A DNA stretch of 64,000 bases from Chryseobacterium sp. OV279 (GTDB lineage Bacteria > Bacteroidota > Bacteroidia > Flavobacteriales > Weeksellaceae), in NCBI RefSeq assembly GCF_900128945.1, contig NZ_FQUD01000004.1:868001-932000 (forward strand). The letters are read 5' to 3'. The stretch's first letter is position 1. Every line of letters starts with the position of its first letter. Below are positions 50,854 through 60,428 of this stretch, piece after piece. Under the pieces are notes generated by a model, which did no database searches, had not been told where the DNA came from, and was given only the letters and a program-made list of their open reading frames with translations. Position numbers and translations under genes: made by a program.

Positions 50854-50874
50854 TTTGTATTATTTTAAAGGGTA

Positions 50875-52173
50875 TTAAGTCTGGTACCCCAATAATTTTC
50901 TGATCTGATAGAAGAATCTTTCGATAAGACGAAGATCCTGTGTTACGATCTCAGCATTTCCTCTGAGTTCTTTGTCAAAAGGAAGCTTTTTGTTGTAGCT
51001 GGTCTTTAATCCTTTCGGAAGGGTGATATCTACATAATAGTTTCCTTTATCATCGGGAATAAGAGAAATATTCTGAACTTTTCCTTCCACAATACCATAT
51101 TCCTGGAAACGGTAGTTGTCAAGTTTAATCAACACTTTCTGACCCGTCATGACCTTTCCTGAATTAACGGTAGGAACGGACATTCTTCCCACCAGCTTTT
51201 CCTTATTGGTAGGAAGGATGGAAACAATGGGTTCTGACATTTTCACAAACTGATTTTCCCCGAAAAACTGCTGAAAACTGGCCATTCCATCTGTAGAAGA
51301 GATGACAAGATAATTCTGTTCCCACTGTTTTAAAGATTTACGAAGCTGTTCAAAAAGCTGTAAAGTCTGAGAAGAATAGGTGATCTTGTCTTTTTCTGTG
51401 TTAATGGCTGTTCCGCTTTTCGTTTTATTCAGATTGGAAATTCCTTCATCCATCTGAGAAATGGAAATATTAAGGTTTTCAAGGTTCTGCTGAGCCTGAA
51501 GGAATTTTATTTTTTCATTTTCAAGTTCTACGGAAGCAATGACTCCCTGGGTGAATAGTTCCTGAGATCTCTGATAGCTTTTCTTTGATAATTCATATTT
51601 CGCTAATTCCAGACTTTTCTGTTGTCTTAAAGTAGCGATTCTTACCCTGTATTCTGAGATGCTTTGGTTGGCCGCTATATTTTCCGGCGCATAAGGCTGA
51701 AGTCTTGTGAAGAGTTCTTCATCCTGAAAAGCTTTTGCGAAACTGTTGTAATCTCCCTGCAGTTCACCAAGTTTGAATCTTGAAGTTACTGCAATAGGGA
51801 AACTCTGCAGTTGTTGGGGAGAAATAGAATCTACCAGCTTTTTCAGTTCCAAAACGTCTTTATAATTGGCCGTGGACTGCATGACCATCAGTACATCATT
51901 TTTCTTTACTTCCTGATGATCTTTGATGAAAATCTTTTCAATTTTCGCGTTCATTCTGGCCTCTATTTTTTCAGGAGGATTTTGTGATGTTACCATAACC
52001 GGAGCAGCAACAAATTCCGGATACTTAATGATGTAGCTCATCCCAAGGATAAGCAGGAGTATAATTAATATAACGCTGTTTCCCCAGCGTATCATCCAAT
52101 GTGGAGGCTGGGTGAGAATGTCCTGAACACTCTCTGAGCGGAGTTCAATATTGTCTAAAATATCTTCTTTCAT
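50875..52173 (-). CDS. HlyD-family membrane fusion protein of the peptide exporter
   Basis: The 432-aa protein has one transmembrane segment near residues 31-50 (VILIILLLILGMSYII), a long coiled-coil hairpin with heptads between about 90 and 265 and a beta-barrel domain after it ('GRMSVPTVNSGKVMTGQKVLIKLDNY'). HlyD-type adaptors connect an inner-membrane ABC exporter to an outer-membrane channel. It is the last gene of the peptide export cluster, 44 bp after a peptide gene. No outer-membrane channel gene is nearby. Confidence 0.85.
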   Translation of the reverse strand: MKEDILDNIELRSESVQDILTQPPHWMIRWGNSVILIILLLILGMSYIIKYPEFVAAPVMVTSQNPPEKIEARMNAKIEKIFIKDHQEVKKNDVLMVMQSTANYKDVLELKKLVDSISPQQLQSFPIAVTSRFKLGELQGDYNSFAKAFQDEELFTRLQPYAPENIAANQSISEYRVRIATLRQQKSLELAKYELSKKSYQRSQELFTQGVIASVELENEKIKFLQAQQNLENLNISISQMDEGISNLNKTKSGTAINTEKDKITYSSQTLQLFEQLRKSLKQWEQNYLVISSTDGMASFQQFFGENQFVKMSEPIVSILPTNKEKLVGRMSVPTVNSGKVMTGQKVLIKLDNYRFQEYGIVEGKVQNISLIPDDKGNYYVDITLPKGLKTSYNKKLPFDKELRGNAEIVTQDLRLIERFFYQIRKLLGYQT

Positions 52174-52217
52174 GTTTCTGAGATAAAATTTCCCCCATGT
52201 TTCAGAGGGAATATAAT

Positions 52218-52412
52218 TTAAGCAAATGGACAGTTTCCGTCATAGTCTGATGGAGGATTGGTATCTGAATCCGGTGGACACTCAAAATGCTTGATTCTGC
52301 ATGGAACCCAGCTTCCGTTACACCAAGATCCGCAGCAATTTGTACCAGGGAGTATTGCTCCTCCGTCAATAGAAATTAATTCTTTTCTCGACAGTTTTTT
52401 CAGATTTTTCAT
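52218..52412 (-). CDS. Cys-rich bacteriocin-like peptide with GG leader (peptide 2)
   Basis: The 64-aa product starts MKNLKKLSRKELISIDGG, an 18-residue leader with the Gly-Gly that C39 peptidases cut after. The 46-residue core has six cysteines (NCCGSWC, VPC, FEC and GNC), consistent with three disulfides. The gene lies between the exporter and adaptor genes. Its target or activity is unknown. Confidence 0.85.
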   Translation of the reverse strand: MKNLKKLSRKELISIDGGAILPGTNCCGSWCNGSWVPCRIKHFECPPDSDTNPPSDYDGNCPFA

Positions 52413-52434
52413 AATTAAAAGTTGCTTAGTTTTT

Positions 52435-52464
52435 TTCCTACTCTATAAGCTTTTCGGAATGCGC
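52435..52464 (-). promoter_or_regulatory. Conserved leader element, copy 2
   Basis: Read on the minus strand: GCG-CAT-TCCGAAAAGC-TTAT-AGAGTAGGAA, ending 22 nt before the peptide 2 start. TTCC and GGAA can pair. Confidence 0.7.
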
Positions 52465-52477
52465 TTTTTTATGGGTA

Positions 52478-54670
52478 TTAGCTTCCTAATTCAAGTTGAT
52501 TTTTTACCAGTCTGTAGTATTCTCCTTTTAAAGCCACCAGATCGGCATGATTACCTTCCTCTACTACCTGACCTTTATCCAGAACGATAATTTTGTCGGC
52601 ATGTTTTACGGTTGAAAGTCTGTGAGCAATTACGATAGCCGTTTTGCCTTTAAAGAACTGTTCAAGATTTTCCATGATCACTTTTTCATTATTGGCATCC
52701 AAAGCAGAAGTAGCTTCATCGAAAAAGATAAATTCAGGAGATTTGTAAACGGCTCTGGCAATGAAAAGCCTTTGCTTTTGACCACCACTCACGCCTACAC
52801 CTTCATTTCCGATCTTTGTATTATAGCTTAACGGAAGGCTTTCAATGAAATCTTTGATGTTGGCAATTTCTACAGCACGTCGTAATTTCTGCTTATCTAC
52901 GTGGTCTTCTCCTACCGCGATATTATTGGCGATGGTATCATTAAATACATATCCTTCCTGCATCACTACGCCGCAATGATCTCTCCAGAATCTCGGGGAA
53001 ATACTTTTCAGCTGTGTGCTTCCAAGTCTGATATCTCCTGCTGTAGGTTCGTAAAATTTCATCAGAAGTTTTAAAAGCGTAGTCTTTCCACTTCCGCTGG
53101 CCCCAACAATAGCTGTTGTTTTCTGATAAGGTATCGTCAGGCTGAGATCTTCAAATACGGGAACATCTGACCCGATATACCTGAATGATATATTGCTGAC
53201 TTCAATGTCTTTCTGCGGAATTTCTCCTGCATACTGCTCATTTTTGTCTTCTTCGTCTTCTTTATCGTGAATCTCACCCAATCTTTCAAGGGAAATTTTA
53301 GCATCCTGAGTCTGCTTGATAAAATCGATAAGCTGTAACAATGGACTGTTCAGCTGCCCGATGATATACTGCACCGAAAGCATCATCCCTAAAGTAAGAT
53401 TTCCTTCCAATACAAGTTTGGCTGAAAGGAAACTGACCAGAATATCTTTCATCTGGTTGATGAAATTTCCTCCTACCGACTGCCACTGTTCCAGGGACAG
53501 GGATTTGATTCTGATTTTAAATAATTTAACCTGAAGGAATTCCCAGTCCCAACGTTTCTGCTTCTCTGCGTTATGCATTTTAATTTCCTGCATCCCGTTG
53601 ATAAGTTCGATTACCTTACTCTGTTCCTGTGAAACCTGAGAGAATCTTTTGTAATCCAGTTCCTTTCTTTTACTAAGGAAAAAGCTGATCCATCCGATGT
53701 AAAGACCTGCGCCTATCAGATAAACGACAAACAGTCTGTAATCATAAAACAGAAGAACAATACTGAAGATAATAAGGTTCACCAAAGAGAAAAGGGTATT
53801 TAACGAAGAACTCGTCAATAACTGCTCAATTCTATGGTGGTCATTAATCCTTTGCATAATATCTCCCGTCATTCTCGTGTCGAAAAAGCTTATCGGAAGC
53901 TTCATCAGCTTGATAAAGAAATCCGAAATGATGGAGATATTAATCCTTGCAGACAAGTGAAGAAGAATCCAGCTTCGGATGACTTCAATTCCCATCCTTC
54001 CCAGGAACAACATGATCTGGGCAAGAAGGACCACATAAATAAAGTTGAGATCCTGATTCTGTATCCCGACGTCAACAATACTCTGCGTAAGGAAAGGAAA
54101 AATAAGGGAGAGTAAACTTCCCGCCAAAAGACCTACCGCAAGCTGAATAACAAGAGACTTGTACTTAAGCAGGTATTTGGATAAGAAAGAGAAACTAGCC
54201 TTACTTTCTTCCGTATCAAACTCAGTCTGAAAAAATGCCGGCGTAGTTTCAAGAATAAGGGCAATTCCTTCTTCCGTATTTTCGTTGGCATTTTCCCCGA
54301 TCCATAATTTGATGAATTCATCACGGGAATAGGTGATCAGCCCATAACTGGGATCTGAAATATAGACTTTGTTATTTTTATCAATTTTGTAGACAACAAC
54401 GAAGTGGTTCTTGTTCCAGTGTACAATGCAGGGGAAAGGTACTTCTTCTGCAAGGGTATTAAAATCGATCTGGACTCCAAGGGAACGGAATCCTAAGTTT
54501 TCAGATGCGTCGCTAAGGCCTAAAAGGCTGCTTCCTTCACGTGTAGTTTCAGAAAGGGTACGGATCTGCTGCAGGGAAATACTTCTGCCGTAATATTTAC
54601 TTACTATTCTAAGGCAGGTAGGGCCGCAGTCTTTAGCATCCGGCTGTTTATAAAAGGGAAATTTCTTCAA
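52478..54670 (-). CDS. Peptidase-containing ABC transporter (C39 type)
   Basis: The 730-aa protein cleaves leader peptides and exports the cores. Residues 1-130 are a C39 cysteine peptidase: Cys15 in 'KDCGPTC', His89 in 'NHFVVVY', Asp106 in 'ISDPSYG'. Then comes a six-helix transmembrane domain (about 165-450) and an ATPase domain with Walker A 'GASGSGKTTL' (about 520), ABC signature 'VSGGQKQR' and Walker B 'FIFFDEATSALD'. It lies between the two GG-leader peptide genes it probably serves. Confidence 0.95.
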   Translation of the reverse strand: MKKFPFYKQPDAKDCGPTCLRIVSKYYGRSISLQQIRTLSETTREGSSLLGLSDASENLGFRSLGVQIDFNTLAEEVPFPCIVHWNKNHFVVVYKIDKNNKVYISDPSYGLITYSRDEFIKLWIGENANENTEEGIALILETTPAFFQTEFDTEESKASFSFLSKYLLKYKSLVIQLAVGLLAGSLLSLIFPFLTQSIVDVGIQNQDLNFIYVVLLAQIMLFLGRMGIEVIRSWILLHLSARINISIISDFFIKLMKLPISFFDTRMTGDIMQRINDHHRIEQLLTSSSLNTLFSLVNLIIFSIVLLFYDYRLFVVYLIGAGLYIGWISFFLSKRKELDYKRFSQVSQEQSKVIELINGMQEIKMHNAEKQKRWDWEFLQVKLFKIRIKSLSLEQWQSVGGNFINQMKDILVSFLSAKLVLEGNLTLGMMLSVQYIIGQLNSPLLQLIDFIKQTQDAKISLERLGEIHDKEDEEDKNEQYAGEIPQKDIEVSNISFRYIGSDVPVFEDLSLTIPYQKTTAIVGASGSGKTTLLKLLMKFYEPTAGDIRLGSTQLKSISPRFWRDHCGVVMQEGYVFNDTIANNIAVGEDHVDKQKLRRAVEIANIKDFIESLPLSYNTKIGNEGVGVSGGQKQRLFIARAVYKSPEFIFFDEATSALDANNEKVIMENLEQFFKGKTAIVIAHRLSTVKHADKIIVLDKGQVVEEGNHADLVALKGEYYRLVKNQLELGS

Positions 54671-54686
54671 AATTGATATTCATTAT

Positions 54687-54715
54687 AAAATGTCGCCAAA
54701 ATATGACGACATTTT
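54687..54715 (-). terminator. Hairpin between peptide 3 and the exporter gene
   Basis: AAAATGTCG and CGACATTTT form a 9-bp stem with an 11-nt loop, 17 nt before the exporter start codon. It may end the peptide 3 transcript partly or act as a 5'-UTR structure for the exporter. Confidence 0.45.
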
Positions 54716-54854
54716 TACTTATTCAAATTAATATTCAAATTTATATCGTTCATTTATATCATGCACCATTATTGTATACATCGATACAAATTAAAGGATC
54801 ATTAATAGCTGGGAGAGGATAATGCTTCCCTTGCTTTTTTTTAACTTATTCCTA

Positions 54855-55049
54855 TTAACCTTGCGGTGTGAAATCAATCATGGTAGGCGGCGTGCAATAA
54901 TAGGTGTTGGGCCCGGCTCCTGCAATAGGTCTGCATACTCCGTTGGCACAGCATTGGTCACCACCGCATTCTCCATTATCAGGACATCTTCTAAGTCCTC
55001 CTTTAATAGATTTTAAATTTTCTCTTGAGATTTTCTTTAAGTTTTTCAT
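54855..55049 (-). CDS. Cys-rich bacteriocin-like peptide with GG leader (peptide 3)
   Basis: The 64-aa product starts MKNLKKISRENLKSIKGG, again an 18-residue leader ending in Gly-Gly. The core has six cysteines in 'RRCPDNGECGGDQCCANGVC', then TYYC, which recalls knottin-like spacing (C-x5-C-x4-CC-x4-C-x13-C). The gene lies between the VKOR-thioredoxin and exporter genes. The activity is unknown. Confidence 0.85.
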   Translation of the reverse strand: MKNLKKISRENLKSIKGGLRRCPDNGECGGDQCCANGVCRPIAGAGPNTYYCTPPTMIDFTPQG

Positions 55050-55071
55050 AGTGTTATTTAGTTTTGCTGTT

Positions 55072-55103
55072 TTCCTACTCTTTCAAAGCTTTTCGGAGGA
55101 CGC
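55072..55103 (-). promoter_or_regulatory. Conserved leader element, copy 3
   Basis: Read on the minus strand: GCG-TCC-TCCGAAAAGC-TTTGAA-AGAGTAGGAA, ending 22 nt before the peptide 3 start. Its spacer can extend an inner stem (CTTT with AAAG). Confidence 0.7.
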
Positions 55104-55151
55104 TTATATTTTTTCCTAAGATAGTGAATTTTTCAATTCGTGAATGTTTTC

Positions 55152-56660
55152 TTAGTGTAAGTCCTCATCTTCCATCAATTCATCAACGAAAAACCAAATA
55201 TCATCACGGTCATATTTGTCCGGGAACTGGTGTCCGTTCAGAAGAAAAATAGGAGTGAAGTTCAATCCTGCTGCGCTGTTATCTTTTGTCATTTCAATAA
55301 ATGGCGTCAAATCTTCCTCTGCAGATGATCCGGATAAGGCAACAATTTTGTTTTCATCTCTGGTTTCAAACCACTCTTCCACAGCTTTCAGGAAATCTTT
55401 CTGAGGTCTATTGTGGTAGATATAGTTAAAAGCTGAAAGTAACTTCGTATACTTCTCATCAGCTCTTTCTGATGAATAATTGAAACGGATCTGTACAGAA
55501 ATGTCCTCAGGATATTTTTCAAGAAGTCCTTCCATGATTTTATGACCGTCCTTACAGAATCCACAGTAAGGATTGGATACGATAGAAAGACGAAGTTTAG
55601 CATCATTACTTCCTAATGAAAAAGTATGGGTATCCTGGAATTCTATTTTTTCATTTTCCAGAAGCTGGCTTTTGAAAAGTTCATAATTTCTTTTAAATCT
55701 AAGGTTCTTGGCATTGGACTTCTGAAGAGTTTCTTTCTGAGAAAGAATATTGCTGAAATACAGTACTGCAGAAAAAACGAGAATCCATAAAACAGCGGTT
55801 AATAATAATGCTCCAATACTGAATGATGTATTCTGGAATAAGAAAATGCTGATCGCTAATTGTCCGATAAGAATCGAAATAATCAAAAGACACACTCTAC
55901 AGAATGTTTTTTCTACAAAAGCCTGAATATATAATGAATAACCAATAGCCAGGATGGAAACGAAAGTAAATCCTTTTACAATATAAGAAGTTGCCGGAAG
56001 GAAAAGCCCCAATATGGCCAGACCTGCAAAATAGATCAGTGAAAAGTCAGAGAACTTTAAACCTAAGATACTCGTCTTATCCTGTTTGATAATTTTGTCA
56101 CATGAGTTGGCAGCCTGCTTGGAAGAAGTGTCTCCACAAATACTTCCAATCACGGTAGATGTATTTCCGAATTTTTGGTTGAAAATTTCCAGAGAAATAT
56201 AAACACCGGCCAAAGAGAGAAGATTGAAAAGAGCTTCGTATATGGTTTGGGTGAAAAAAGAATACGCAAGGATGATGGCGAAAACAAGGTATAGAAGAGG
56301 CGTGAAATTAAAAGCCAGTTTGCTTTCCGCATTTTCGCTCTTTTCAAAAAGAAGTACAAAATCTGTAGACTTTTGGTGAAGTTCTTCTTTATTAAGTGTT
56401 TTTGCTTTTTCTGAATAAACCGAATAACTGACTCCCGATTTCTTTACCAGAGAAAAGGAGTTATCTACAATCGCGATAAATTCTTCCGGCAGCTCATCCC
56501 AATATTCCTTATCAAGTTCATAAGCATCATTTTTTACTCCCATAAAGTTAAGCGTATCACTAAAAGCAAGTGCAGAAGGGTAGTTTGGATGTGAGTTGAA
56601 CTGGAAAGAAAATTCCTGTTTATCGAGTTTTAGATAGTTAATAAGTTTGTCGAAAATCAT
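55152..56660 (-). CDS. VKOR-thioredoxin fusion with degenerate C39-like N-terminus
   Basis: The 502-aa protein joins three parts. Residues about 1-120 resemble a C39 peptidase domain without its catalytic Cys ('DKQEFSFQFNSHPNYPSALAF'). Residues about 130-320 are a multi-helix VKOR domain with the CxxC 'KTFCRVCLL' (about 251-254) and an outer pair of Cys near 174-188. Residues about 345-502 are a DsbA-type thioredoxin with 'NPYCGFCKDGH' (about 364-367). It would make disulfide bonds in exported peptides using quinone. It is the first gene of the cluster. Confidence 0.85.
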   Translation of the reverse strand: MIFDKLINYLKLDKQEFSFQFNSHPNYPSALAFSDTLNFMGVKNDAYELDKEYWDELPEEFIAIVDNSFSLVKKSGVSYSVYSEKAKTLNKEELHQKSTDFVLLFEKSENAESKLAFNFTPLLYLVFAIILAYSFFTQTIYEALFNLLSLAGVYISLEIFNQKFGNTSTVIGSICGDTSSKQAANSCDKIIKQDKTSILGLKFSDFSLIYFAGLAILGLFLPATSYIVKGFTFVSILAIGYSLYIQAFVEKTFCRVCLLIISILIGQLAISIFLFQNTSFSIGALLLTAVLWILVFSAVLYFSNILSQKETLQKSNAKNLRFKRNYELFKSQLLENEKIEFQDTHTFSLGSNDAKLRLSIVSNPYCGFCKDGHKIMEGLLEKYPEDISVQIRFNYSSERADEKYTKLLSAFNYIYHNRPQKDFLKAVEEWFETRDENKIVALSGSSAEEDLTPFIEMTKDNSAAGLNFTPIFLLNGHQFPDKYDRDDIWFFVDELMEDEDLH

Positions 56661-57440
56661 AGTAATATTTTTAACTAAAATACGCAGATGTTTTAAAAAA
56701 ACAAATTTTTTTTCTTTTGTTAGTGATATACTTTTGTTAAATGCTTGATTATGTGTAAATATTACTGTATTTTTTACATTATTTAGTAGAAAATAAAGTT
56801 AATTTCATAATGAAATATAAGTAAGAAGTTGCCTCATTATGGGTATCGTATGGCGTCAGAAAGTTCTGTAAATAGAAGTGGTTTTAATATTTTGCAAGGG
56901 TAGAATCTTGAATGATGACGATCAATAGATTAAAATAGTAAAGGCAGATCACTCTTTTTTATCCATATTGAAGTTTTAAACCTTAGCGATGCATAATCTT
57001 TGATACTAAATCATACCGGAGCTTAATAAAAGAAACTGAAGTTCTGTTTTGAGATCATGTACTTTTAATTTGAAAAGGAATAAAAAGGAAGATCATTTTT
57101 ACGGTTTTTAGACTGAAAGATTTTAAAAATATAAAAAATCATCCGATCCCAGAAGGAGGAAATATTTTGTTGAACAAAATTTGGCTATTTTTTCTTCATT
57201 TTTACCCACTTACAGATAATAACTCTAATTTTTAGTATTGAAAAAATATCGGAAAATTCAAATATTCAATTCTTAAACAATTGTTTAGATTTATGCGCTT
57301 TTCATAGTGGATTTTAAATTTAAATAATGATTTATTATTGAATTATTTGTTTTGGTAAAATTCTAATTTTCAGTGATGAACTCAAAAAAACTTAAAAAAT
57401 CATAAAGTTTTCTTAAAGTTTTAAAAAAGGTTAGAAATGT

Positions 57441-57471
57441 TTTTGTATTTATAAAATATATTGTACTTTTA
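57441..57471 (+). promoter_or_regulatory. Promoter of the candidate small RNA
   Basis: TTTTG (57441-57445) and TACTTTTA (57464-57471, seven of eight matches to TAnnTTTG) are 18 nt apart. Confidence 0.45.
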
Positions 57472-57476
57472 CATCG

Positions 57477-57566
57477 CCTTGAATGAGGGAACAAGTCAAG
57501 GTAATAAATTTTTTTTCATCATTTGTGTTTTTAGAATCGTATCGCCTGATACGATTCTTTTTTTTT
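57477..57566 (+). ncRNA. Candidate small RNA, about 90 nt
   Basis: Downstream of a plausible promoter, CCTTGA and TCAAGG form a stem with a 13-nt loop (57478-57502), followed by a T-rich single-stranded stretch and a strong terminator (57533-57566). The next gene is on the opposite strand, so this is not a leader. No known RNA family is recognised. Start is inferred from the promoter. Confidence 0.4.
57533..57566 (+). terminator. Strong terminator of the candidate small RNA
   Basis: AGAATCGTATC and GATACGATTCT form an 11-bp stem with loop GCCT and eight or more Ts. It could also serve the minus-strand DUF3810 gene. Confidence 0.8.
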
Positions 57567-57571
57567 GTTGA

Positions 57572-58633
57572 CTATTTTTCATAGTTCAGAAGAAGGTCGA
57601 TAAAGTAAGAATAGGTAACCGCTCCTTCCTGCTGGTTGCTCTTCAAAAACAGGTTATTCGTAAACCCAAAGAAGTCATCCAGCCAGCCCTGATGTCTGAA
57701 AATGAAGCTCCTTTCATAGAGACGGTCTCTTTTCATGGCAGGAGAATATTGACTAAGCACAGACTTTACAAATGCAGGGTCTTCCTCTACAATAAATCTT
57801 AAAAGACTTTTTAATGTAAAATATTCGGTGCTGTATCTCAGATCCGGATTTTTAGCATTCACACCGAGCAGATAGCCTATAAAATTGGCTTCCTGTTCTC
57901 TGGCGAAACCAAGCTGGTGTGAGCTCTCATGTGCCGATGTAAATGGGATGAAAGTATGGGGTAGTTCACTGTTATACTGTGCTTCTGCCGTAAACGGATT
58001 ATAGTACCCAAGTATTCCTGTGAAATTCATGACACTCTTAAAAAGACTGGGTTTAAAAGCATTGATTTCCGGAGCATATTTATCTGATATATATTGAGGA
58101 AGCTGGGTCTGTTGCTGAAGAATTTCAGTCTGTACGGCCTTCAGATCAGTAATAATAAATACTCCGTTTTTATCTTCCCGTACAGATTGCCTGGTCGCTT
58201 TGCATTTTTCCAGGTAGCGAAGGGCGAGTGTCTTTGCTTTATTGATTTCCGGTTCTTTCTGACTCGAAAGCTTCTTGATAACAGGAGTCTGGAAGTACAG
58301 CATGCCCCAACAGATCTGGTAGATGAAGTAGAAGATGTTAATGCCGGCCAGAAGCCTTAAAAGAGCCTTGTTTCTGCTTTTCTTTTTAAAACAGAGTATA
58401 AGGCCATATAAAAGAAAAATTCCCAAAAGAATATAGATAAGATCGCCGAAAGAAAACGGGATCCAGCTGAAAAGCAATTGATGAATCTTTTTCTGAAGTT
58501 CAAAGAACCATTCGAAAAAAGAGATGATTGTTTTCGACTTAGAGAACGCATAGAACAAAAGAAATTGGGCAAGTAATCCACCTGCCCAAAATCTTTTCTT
58601 ATGTATTTTTTTTGTTGTATTAGTGACCTCCAT
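57572..58633 (-). CDS. DUF3810 family membrane protein, metallopeptidase-like
   Basis: The 353-aa protein has about three N-terminal transmembrane segments (residues about 14-35, 50-80, 92-112) and a soluble part with a zinc-peptidase-like '[23 protein letters not shown]' (HExxH at about 235-239 with Glu further on). This is the DUF3810 pattern; no substrate is known. It overlaps the upstream MFS gene by 14 bp on the same strand. Confidence 0.78.
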   Translation of the reverse strand: MEVTNTTKKIHKKRFWAGGLLAQFLLFYAFSKSKTIISFFEWFFELQKKIHQLLFSWIPFSFGDLIYILLGIFLLYGLILCFKKKSRNKALLRLLAGINIFYFIYQICWGMLYFQTPVIKKLSSQKEPEINKAKTLALRYLEKCKATRQSVREDKNGVFIITDLKAVQTEILQQQTQLPQYISDKYAPEINAFKPSLFKSVMNFTGILGYYNPFTAEAQYNSELPHTFIPFTSAHESSHQLGFAREQEANFIGYLLGVNAKNPDLRYSTEYFTLKSLLRFIVEEDPAFVKSVLSQYSPAMKRDRLYERSFIFRHQGWLDDFFGFTNNLFLKSNQQEGAVTYSYFIDLLLNYEK

Positions 58634-60389
58634 CAGATTCTAAAATATCAACATTGATTCCCTGTTTAGACAAAGCCTTTTTGGTGATGTATGCGAATAA
58701 TGCAATATACGCAAAACACAGCACCGGAATGAAATAGGAATTGTGAATTCCGATAATATCAGAAAGTTTCCCCTGTAGCGGCGGGATAATACCACCTCCT
58801 AAAATCATCATTACCAGGAAAGCTGAACCCTGAGCAGTATACTTTCCTAAACCTGTAATGGCCAGAGTAAAGATAGACGGCCACATGATACTACAGGCCA
58901 GACCTCCGGAAAGGAATGCATAGATAGCGATGTTTCCTGTGGTAAGAAGTCCTACGATCATTGCAATCACTCCAAACAGACCAAAAATTGTCAATGTCGT
59001 AGCCGGTTTATTTTTACTAACCAGGAATAAGATCACCTGAATCGCAATACAGATCGCATAGAAATAAAGGTGAGACATATCTTTTTGTGCAATCGTATTG
59101 ATACCGATAATGACAAGGAATGCCACGAAAGGAACCACAATTGTAGCAATGGTTTGTTGTTGTTTATTAAGATTGAATACGGCAATAGCCCCGGTCCATC
59201 TTCCGATCATCAAACTTCCCCAATACATTGAAATATAAGGAGCCAGATCTGAGGACTGATGTCCGCCGAACGCAGGGGTACTTAAAAGTTCACCCAGGTT
59301 ACTTCCTATCGCCACTTCCACTCCCACGTAGCATAGAATGGCAATCATTCCCAGTACAAGTTGTGGATATTTCATCGCGCCCCAACCATCCGGATTCTTT
59401 TTCGAACTGGTATTGGCGAAAATAAGACATACAATAACGGAAAGTAATGCACCTCCCAGGTAGATCATTCTCTCTTTTTCAAGAGGATGTTTTATAGTTT
59501 CAAGTTCTATTTTCTTGGCAGCAATCTGTGTCGTGTATTCAGCTGTTTTTGCAGCGTCTGTTTCTTTCTTCAGATTCGTGTCAAGGACTGAAATTTCATT
59601 ACCTAATGCTTCAATTTTCTTAGCTTCATCAGAGTTGTAGCTGCTGAATACCGGAATAAAGAATAAGATCACCAATATTGTCATTGCAATCAAAGTCTTT
59701 CTTGCTTTTCCAGCTTTTTCCATAGGCTCAGTAGAGATCCCGTCCGGAAGTTTTTTAGAAAAATAGAAAACTCCGGCAGCAATTAAAAACAGGGCTCCTA
59801 CAGCGGTGTAAAGTAAAATTACTTTATCCAGCGCCAGGTGTTTGATCTGATCGTCATCTACCGTAGCAGTCGTTCCGAAAAGCGCAAGACCTACAATAAT
59901 GGGTCCGATAGATGTTCCAAAAGAGTTGATTCCCCCGGCTAAATTCTGCCTGCTTGCTCCCGTTTTCGGGTCTCCCAAAAGGACAGCAAAAGGGTTGGCA
60001 GCCGTCTGTTGAATAGAAAAACCTAAGGCTACAACGAAAAGCCCGATAAGCATTCCGTAATACACATTGGCTTTAACGGCTAAGATCATAATGGCAGCTC
60101 CAATGGCTGACAGCAGCAGTCCGTAGACGATACTCCTTTTGTAGCCCCATTTTCCTATGATATCAATACCTTTAATTGTACTGGATATGAACAGCAACAG
60201 TGCTCCTAAAAAATAGGCCGTGTAAAACGCAAAGTCTATTAATTGGGACTGAAACTGGTCAAGGGAAAAATAGTTTTTACAGAAAGGGATAAAAATACTA
60301 TTGCCGGCTGCAATAAAACCCCAGAAAAAAAATACAAGCACCAGCGTGTAAAGTGCAGGGTAATTAGTCGGTTGATTTGTTTTAGACAT
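58620..60389 (-). CDS. Sugar MFS transporter, FucP/glucose-galactose type
   Basis: The 589-aa protein (start [10 protein letters not shown]; eight more residues upstream in frame are unlikely to be used) has 12 or more transmembrane segments and the FucP-type '[17 protein letters not shown]' (about 21-37) and '[27 protein letters not shown]' region (about 128-154). A coiled-coil insert of about 60 residues in the middle (about 245-310) makes it longer than typical members (430 aa). Proton-coupled sugar uptake is likely. Confidence 0.82.
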   Translation of the reverse strand: MSKTNQPTNYPALYTLVLVFFFWGFIAAGNSIFIPFCKNYFSLDQFQSQLIDFAFYTAYFLGALLLFISSTIKGIDIIGKWGYKRSIVYGLLLSAIGAAIMILAVKANVYYGMLIGLFVVALGFSIQQTAANPFAVLLGDPKTGASRQNLAGGINSFGTSIGPIIVGLALFGTTATVDDDQIKHLALDKVILLYTAVGALFLIAAGVFYFSKKLPDGISTEPMEKAGKARKTLIAMTILVILFFIPVFSSYNSDEAKKIEALGNEISVLDTNLKKETDAAKTAEYTTQIAAKKIELETIKHPLEKERMIYLGGALLSVIVCLIFANTSSKKNPDGWGAMKYPQLVLGMIAILCYVGVEVAIGSNLGELLSTPAFGGHQSSDLAPYISMYWGSLMIGRWTGAIAVFNLNKQQQTIATIVVPFVAFLVIIGINTIAQKDMSHLYFYAICIAIQVILFLVSKNKPATTLTIFGLFGVIAMIVGLLTTGNIAIYAFLSGGLACSIMWPSIFTLAITGLGKYTAQGSAFLVMMILGGGIIPPLQGKLSDIIGIHNSYFIPVLCFAYIALFAYITKKALSKQGINVDILESDGGH

Positions 60390-60428
60390 GTTTGTTAAAA
60401 ATTTCGCAAACAAATATAACTATTTCTT

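Larger units (their letters stand above)
56661..57571. other. 911-bp region without protein genes
   Basis: The stretch is strongly AT-rich with no convincing reading frame. Its right end holds a candidate small RNA with promoter and terminator (57441-57566). The rest shows no repeat or RNA structure that I can support. Confidence 0.55.

Noticed and set aside
50875-56660. Lanthipeptide or thiopeptide cluster
   Set aside because: No LanB/LanC/LanM, YcaO or radical SAM gene is present; the oxidoreductase points to disulfides.
57477-57566. 6S RNA or preQ1 riboswitch
   Set aside because: It is too short for 6S RNA, lacks the preQ1 pseudoknot pattern and has no downstream gene on its strand.
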